Part shown: positions 57,774-64,000 of the stretch, in pieces | Numbering within the stretch: the first letter of the stretch is position 1 | How the letters are laid out: every line of letters starts with the position of its first letter | DNA from: Begonia masoniana | Taxonomy: Eukaryota > Streptophyta > Magnoliopsida > Cucurbitales > Begoniaceae | Direction of reading: 5' to 3' | NCBI GenBank assembly: GCA_022432975.1 | Contig: CM039509.1 | Coordinates: forward strand, 28,305,511-28,369,510 | DNA: 64,000 nt | Notes under the pieces: generated by a model | Told to the model about the DNA's origin: nothing | Seen by the model: only the letters and a program-made list of their open reading frames with translations | Database searches by the model: none | Position numbers and translations under genes: made by a program

Positions 57774-60700
57774 CTATCCAAACAGATCAGGATACCTAGT
57801 CATCATATCCTGCTGTCGTTCCCACGTAGCCTCTTCCACCTCGTGGTTCCGCCATAGGACTTTGACCAGGGGAATCTCCTTGTTGCGCAAGACTTTGGTA
57901 GAGTACTCCAGAATACGTACCGGCTTCACCTCGTAAGTCAAGGTAGGCTGTACCTCGATCTCTGTAGTCTCCACGGCATGAGATGGATCACGTAAACATC
58001 TCCGAAGCATAGATACGTGGAACACATCATGAATGCCCTCCATAGAAGCCGGAAGCTGCAGCCTATACGCCAACTTCCCGATCCTCTTCAGAACAGGAAA
58101 GGGCCCCACGTACCGAGGGTTCAGCTTACCCCTCCTTCCAAATCTCGCGACGCCTTTGAATGGAGAAACCTTCAAATAAACTTCGTCGCCCTCCTCGAAC
58201 TCTAGCTCCCGCCGTCTCGTGTCGGCATAACTCTTCTGCCGGCTCTGAGCTACCTCAATTCGCTGTCGGATAACGGCAATCTTATCTGCCGTTTGCTGTA
58301 AGATCTCAGGACCAACGATGCTGGCCTCGCCAACCTCGTCCCAATATAACGGAGACCTACACTTCCGACCATATAAAGCCTCATACGGAGCCATGCCGAT
58401 AGTAGCCTGGAAGCTGTTGTTATACGAGAACTCAACCAGAGATAAATATCGGCTCCACGAGCCCTGAAACTCCAGCACACACGCTCTGAGCATATCCTCA
58501 AGAATCTGGTTCGTCCTCTCTGTCTGACCATCGGTCTGAGGATGAAACGCTGTGCTGAAATTTAGCTGAGTCCCCATAGCTCGATGTAAACTCTTCCAGA
58601 ACTTTGACGTGAATCTAGGATCTCTGTCGGAGACAATAGAAACTGGAACTCCGTGCAATCTAACGATCTCCTGCACATATAGTTCGGCGAGCTGATCCAT
58701 GGATGATGTCATCTTCACAGCTAAGAAGTGGGCCGACTTTGTCAATCAGTCCACAATAACCCATATGCCATCGTGGCCCTTCGTCGTCCTCGGGAGTCCA
58801 ACAATAAAGTCCATGGAGATCTGCTCCCACTTCCACTCCGGAATCGGCAGTGGCAATAATGTCCCGGACGGTCTCTGGTGCTCGGCCTTCACCTGCTGAC
58901 AGACTAAACAGGTCTCAACATACTTGGCCACCTCCCTCTTCATGTTTGGCCACCAGAAGTGTTGCCTCAAATCCCGGTACATCTTAGTACTTCCCGGGTG
59001 CACTGAATAAGCTGAAGAATGTGCCTCAGTCAAAATATCCTTCTTCAAACTCTCATCGTTAGGCACGTACCACCTGTGCCTGAATCTCAGAATACCATCT
59101 GCAGATAAGTGAAAATCCGACGAGTCATCTAATAACATGATCGATCGAAGCTCAATACACTCCGCATCGCTCTGCTGAGCCTTGCGTATACGATCCAGAA
59201 TGGTCGGCCTGAGAGAAATACTAGTGAGCATGCTGGACAACTCTGCCACTATCTCCACGTCGAATCTCTCAATCTCTGACCGCAGCGTAACTGACATCGC
59301 TGCTAATGAAGGCTGACTCGCAGAAGGCATTCTACTCAAGGCATCAGCTACCTTGTTTGCCTTCCCTGGGTGGTACTTGATATCAAAATCATAGTCCTTG
59401 ACGAACTCAAGCCACCTGCGTTGCCGCATATTCAGTTCCTTCTGCGTAAATAAGTACTTCAAGCTCTTGTGGTCGGAGAATATCTCGCACTGCTGCCCAT
59501 ATAAGTAATGTCTCCATATCTTCAGTGCGAAGACCACAGCTGCTAACTCGAGGTCATGCGTAGGGTAGTTCTGCTCATACGGCTTCAGCTGTCGAGAAGC
59601 ATAAGAAATGACTTTCCCCTCCTGCATCAACACACAACCGAGCCCGACTCCAGATGCATCGCAGTAAATACTGAACCTGACACCCTCAACAGGTAGCGCC
59701 AGAACTGGAGCGGTAGTCAATCTCTGCTTTAACTCTGCAAAACTGTCATCGCAAGCAGACGACCAAATAAACCTCTCACTCTTCCGAGTTAAGCGTGATA
59801 AGGGAAGTGCAATCTTCGAGAATCCCTGAATAAACTTCCGGTAATAACCGGCCAATCCGAGAAATCCACGCACCTCACGTACGTTCTTCGGCTGTGGCCA
59901 ATCTCTGACCGCCTGGACTTTGCTCGGATCCACAGAAACTCCGTCCTGTGATACAACATGGCCAAGGAAACTGATCTGATCCAACCAAAATTCGCATTTG
60001 GAGAACTTCGGATATAGATAGTGCTCACATAAAGTCCTCAGAACAGTCCTCAGATGCTCCTCGTGATCTTCCTTTGTCTTAGAATATATCAGAATGTCGT
60101 CGATAAAAACCACTACGAACTTATCCAAGTACTCTTTGAAGACACGGTTCATCAGATCCATGAACGCTGCAGGAGCATTAGTGAGCCCGAAAGACATAAC
60201 AAGGAACTCATAATGCCCATACCTCGTTCGGAACGCCGTCTTCGGTATGTCATCTCTCCGAACCTTCAGCTGATTGTAACCCGAGCGCAGATCAATCCTG
60301 GAAAATACTCGGGTACCCTGTAGCTGATCAAACAAGTCGTCGATGCGGGGCAATGGATACTTATTCTTCACCGTGAGCTTATTCAGCTCCCTGTAATCTA
60401 TGCACATCCTGAGGGTCCCGTCTTTCTTCTTAACAAATAGAACGGGCGCACCCCAGGGTGAAACGCTGGGCCGAATAAAACCCTTCTCTAGCAACTCGTC
60501 AAGCTGTGTCCTCAACTCTCTCAACTCAGCTGGTGCCAACCGATACGGGTTCTTGAACCTTGGCGCGGAGTTTGGATAGACGTCAATAGTGAACTCAATC
60601 TCCCGGTCTGGTGGTAAACCGGGAAGATCATCGAGGAATATGCCAGAGAACTCTCTAACAATAGGAATGTCGCTCGGCTGTACTCCGCTGAGCAACTGAA

Positions 60701-62237
60701 TATCAAAAACTGAGGCCAAATAAATAGAGCACGCACCTTTGAATTGCTCGTTGACCTCCATAGCATAAGAAATAGGCGATCCACTCAATCGGTTCATCGC
60801 CTGATAAGAAAACTCGGCACTATCCGGGGGTCGGAAGGTCACAATCCCGGAGCGACAATCGATGGTGGCGAAGTGCTGTGCTAGCCAGTCCATCCCCAAA
60901 ATAAGGTCGTACCGCTCTATGCCCATAACGATCAGACGTGCGTAGAGGGTAACGCTCCCAACAGAAATAATATTCCCCTGAATAACACGACTGGACTGCA
61001 TACGCTCTCCTGAGGGCAGCATCACACTATACTCGTACTCTGCCGACTCAGACTCTAACCCCAATCTAGCCATACATGCAGTCGACACGAAGGAGTGCGT
61101 AGCTCCGGTATCCATCAAAGTAAATACAGTAGCGCCCATAAGCAAAATAGTACCTGCAATCACGGCAGGCTGAGCATCGTCATCAACATCTTCAGGCTCG
61201 ATGAAGGCGAAAATCCTGGGCATAACCTTCCTCTGATCTCCGCCCAACTGATCTCGGCCCGGATGGGGGCAGTCTCTAACAAAATGGCCGACTTTACCAC
61301 ATCTGTAGCATTTGTTAGAGCCCACACGGCACTCTCCACTATGCTCTCTCTGGCACAAGGGACACCATGGCATCTGAGAAGCCCCCTGTATCTGCTTCCC
61401 CTTACCCCGATCATTACCTCCCTCGAGAGGTCTCTTCACACCCCGCTGCTGTGACTGGGGCGGTGCTCTGGGCTGCCAACCTCGGCTCTGCGTCTGAGGT
61501 CGAATCTCGCGAAAGAAGCCCTTAGCTGGCTCCCTCGGTCTAATACAGGTGGCTCTGGCAGCCTCAATATCCAGAGCTCTGGCTGTAATATCAGAAAAAG
61601 GTACATCAATAATACCTGAGACAACCACGTGCATCCGGATCTCCGGATTAAGTCCCTCCATAAACTGGTGCACCTTCTCCTCATTATCGCTGACAAGGCG
61701 AGGTGCGAATCGTGATAAAGACTCAAATCTCCGAATATAATCTGCAACTGAACAAGTCTGCTTCAGCTGCATAAACTCGTTCCTCTTGGCCACTCTCACC
61801 GTGCGGCTGAAATACTTATCGTAGAATAAAAACTTGAATCGATCCCAAGTCATAACTGATACATCTGTGGTAGACTTGATCGAGTCCCACCAGAAACGAG
61901 CGTCCAAAGCTAAGTGAAACGTAGCATAAGCGACCTTGCTCCCGTTGGCAACCTCGGCGTAACTCAACATGTCCTCCATAACCCTAATCCACTCCTCGGC
62001 ACGTGTCGGGTCCGATGACTGGCCCTCGAATACTGGAGGCCGAAGGCTTTGAAACCTTTGCATACCCTGATTACTGGGGACCACCAACTCCTGAGTCCTC
62101 TGATTCTCTCGCTGGTTCTCTCGGTTCACTAAGTCCGAAATTTGTTGCGCTTGCCGGTCCATATGCTGGGACTGGCGGTCTATCAAGTCTGTAAGACGAT
62201 CCATCGCGTCGTCTCTAGGATCCCTTCCTCGAGTCAT
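57774..62237 (-). pseudogene. gag-pol: T2 gypsy Gag-Pol polyprotein, single nonsense codon
   Basis: 1,488 codons in one frame from ATG 62,237, broken only by TGA at 58,746-58,748 inside the integrase core. Gag (about residues 60-240), zinc motifs [13 protein letters not shown] and [14 protein letters not shown] (310-323), protease MDTGATHSF (DTGA at about 376), RT ([28 protein letters not shown] near 712), RNase H ([17 protein letters not shown] near 855; [18 protein letters not shown]), integrase finger ([17 protein letters not shown]...[11 protein letters not shown]), first catalytic Asp in [11 protein letters not shown], then after the stop SIVSDRDPRFTS and HPQTDGQTERTNQILE. The end has VLWRNHEVEEATWE, a chromodomain-like tail. 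The upstream 1,163-codon part could still give Gag-PR-RT-RH. Confidence 0.93.
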
Positions 62238-62385
62238 AGTGTATAAAACTCCTATAAAATTTAAAACAAATAATCTCTAAGAAATAAAATCAAAGAAAGC
62301 TATAAACAGACTTACAGTTGATGAAGGATGTCCGCGTAGTGGCTGTGCAGTCGAGCAGTCTACAGAATCGGTTTTAAAACCCGGG

Positions 62386-62398
62386 GGCTTTGATACCA
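62386..62398 (-). other. T2 primer-binding site, tRNA-Met-like
   Basis: Minus strand TGGTATCAAAGCC, four bases inside the 5' LTR; one mismatch from the usual tRNA-Met complement (A for G at position 9). Confidence 0.8.
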
Positions 62399-62402
62399 TA
62401 AA

Positions 62403-64000
62403 TGTAACGACCCTAAGTCCGTACCCATTTACCCGTACTAATTTTTCATTTTTATTTTACATTTTAAATAAAACGTTATGCGGAATCTAAAACTGAAGTT
62501 GAAATCAGAACTGAAGTCGGAATTAAAACTGAACTTTAAAAGCATTTAAAACAAAACCTTTAAATAATAATTAAAACTAAAACATTTAATAAAACCTTTA
62601 AATAATAAAAGAAGGGAGGGCAGAATCGGAATTCTGCCCTCAAAGTGCAGCAGCGATCGGTTGCTGCAAATTGCAGCGCCCAATCGCTGCAAGCACTGCA
62701 GCGTGCAGCGCCCGATCGCTGCACGTTGCAGCGCTCGGTCGCTGCAGGCGCTGCGGCCTGCAGCGCCCGATCGCTGCAACATGCAGCGCTCGGTCGCTGC
62801 AAGCGCTGCAGCCTGCAGCGCCCGATCGCTGCAAGCACTGCAGCGCACGGTCGCCGCACCTCCAGCACCCCTTTTCCCTTTTCTTCTTTCACTTACACTT
62901 ATGCTCTCCCGAGAGATTAAACACTTCAGACTTCAGACACAAAGAAATTCTTCACATAACAAGCTCTCTGGAATCCGATTCCAGAGAGCAACCATTAATG
63001 CTTTTACACATACTTTCACTTCCATAATCACACCCAATTAAAGCTTAAACTCTCCCAACTCACAGTGGACTTTGCGAAATCCAATTGCGTGGATAGCTCT
63101 AAAAACCGAGCTATCCGTATCAACCTAAAACCAATCAAAACATTTCCAAAACATTCATTAAACAGTTTAAACCAAAACGTTTTACATACAATTACCAAAA
63201 CGTTATCTAATCCCTATCCAGATCCAAACAACCTAAGTATACTATACAGTTATTATCAATCCAAAATATTCAGAAGACCCCCAAAACCTTTACATAAACC
63301 CACCACGGGTCAAAACGCGCCTCGACTGCTCAGCGCACTCCCACGGCCATCATCCATCAGCTGCTCCTACGTCCGGAGGAGGAATATCATCCTCACCTGG
63401 GTCAACGTAACCTAGAACGTCACCTACACCATACAGACACCTATGAGATATTGAAATCTCAGTAAGCTACGTAAATGCAGATGCATGCGTGTCGTCCATA
63501 TGAAGTTCAGAAAACATGCTCATCAGACATATCAGGTCATTTCATACATATTGCCACCGAGATATCAGCCCACTAAATGGAAAGGATACATTCCGCGGTC
63601 GAACTACCACTTTCCACTTAGATGGGGGGGGGGGTACATGCTCACAAACCCTACAGCCATGCCTGAGCCCCATCCCGCGTGACCTTTCAGATACAGATTT
63701 CGTATTTTCGTTCTTTATTCATTTCATTGAAAACTCGTGCAGAAACCCATTTTTATGCCATTTTGAAACACGTGATGCATGAACAGTTCATATCAGCGGA
63801 AAGTAAACAAACAGTTCATATCGGCAGACAATATAACATAACCTATAAACAACTAACCTAACTACCCAACCTAAATAACGTAAAACAAGGAACCCTCAAG
63901 GATCCTTGATACGACGACGAGGTATGGTGTAGACCTTTGGGTCAAGCAAGTCACGAGAACTTACCTCGAGCGCGCTGGATCTCAAACTTCTTCCACGGGA
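62403..64000 (-). repeat. T2 5' LTR, cut by window edge
   Basis: First 1,598 bp of the LTR as read on the plus strand, colinear with 55,163-56,765. Contains the GC array (62,648-62,857), palindrome (62,963-62,989) and G11 (63,624-63,634). The promoter-proximal part lies outside the window. Confidence 0.95.

Larger units (their letters stand above)
55163..64000 (-). mobile_element. Young Ty3/gypsy 'T2' element (Tekay/Del-like), right end outside window
   Basis: 3' LTR 55,163-57,733 (2,571 bp), Gag-Pol 62,237-57,774, primer site 62,386-62,398, and 5' LTR from 62,403 to the window edge. Over the 1.6 kb that can be compared the LTRs show about three substitutions, one 3-bp indel and a G-run length difference. 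The left flank before the LTR is TTAAT; its partner duplication is outside the window. One nonsense codon interrupts the polyprotein. It is the youngest complete element here. Confidence 0.95.

Noticed and set aside
61095..61454. 119-codon plus-strand ORF
   Set aside because: Shadow of the T2 gag-protease frame on the minus strand.

Overview
The window is a gene-poor, repeat-dense piece of a higher-plant nuclear genome, almost certainly a eudicot. The evidence is the set of element types: Ty3/gypsy chromoviruses, Ty1/copia elements primed by initiator tRNA-Met, a hAT-type element and an endogenous plant pararetrovirus (Caulimoviridae). I found no convincing host protein-coding gene, rRNA or tRNA. 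The species cannot be read from the sequence.

Region 1 (1-38,400) is a Russian-doll nest whose order can be read from matching target-site duplications (TSDs). The oldest layer (here 'H') is a decayed plus-strand chromovirus: a pol tail at 1,260-1,502, gag from 18,119, protease near 22,050, reverse transcriptase split at 22,713/36,050, and a pol end at 38,400. Into it went: a gag/protease-only copia element (1,534-15,281, TSD GTTAG), itself hit by a 10.3-kb gypsy element 'T1' (4,395-14,669, TSD GTAAC); a solo LTR 'T3' (15,397-18,099, TSD CTTTC); a solo LTR 'T4' (18,322-21,167, TSD CCGAT) carrying a hAT-like element (19,230-20,092, TSD ATCATGAG); and a Reina-like chromovirus 'R' (22,714-36,044, TSD GGTTG). 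R's gag/protease junction holds a T1-like solo LTR (26,604-34,380, TSD TCTTG), which holds a T2 solo LTR (26,803-29,930, TSD TTATT). The last two carry large simple-repeat expansions: about 174 AAT units, a 964-base T run, and about 47 copies of a 35-bp satellite that seems to have grown out of LTR-internal repeats. At the left edge (1-1,119) is the 5' part of a minus-strand copia element.

Region 2 (38,401-45,432) holds strongly decayed plus-strand gypsy pol remnants (39,120-39,745 and 40,320-43,290), a T4-like LTR (about 43,300-45,010) and AT-rich sequence.

Region 3 (45,433-53,866) is the most interesting part: one almost complete, circularly permuted copy of a caulimovirid genome lying between two microsatellites. 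In genome order it has an as-1-like/TATA promoter, a tRNA-Met primer site, a leader with a short ORF and a long hairpin, a 30K movement protein, a capsid-zinc knuckle-protease-RT-RNase H polyprotein in a single frame with five premature stops, then an unusual block of ORFs (331+103, 142 and 96 codons) joined by stop/start overlaps, none of which I can match to a known family. The copy begins and ends inside RNase H.

Region 4 (53,867-64,000) has a truncated T2-like LTR, an unclassified repeat, and a very young 'T2' gypsy element (55,163 to beyond the window, minus strand). Its polyprotein has a single nonsense codon and its two LTRs are almost identical.

The LTR families share design features: TGACGTCA arrays, palindromic tandem arrays and a conserved perfect palindrome. 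These look like regulatory or RNA-structural modules.
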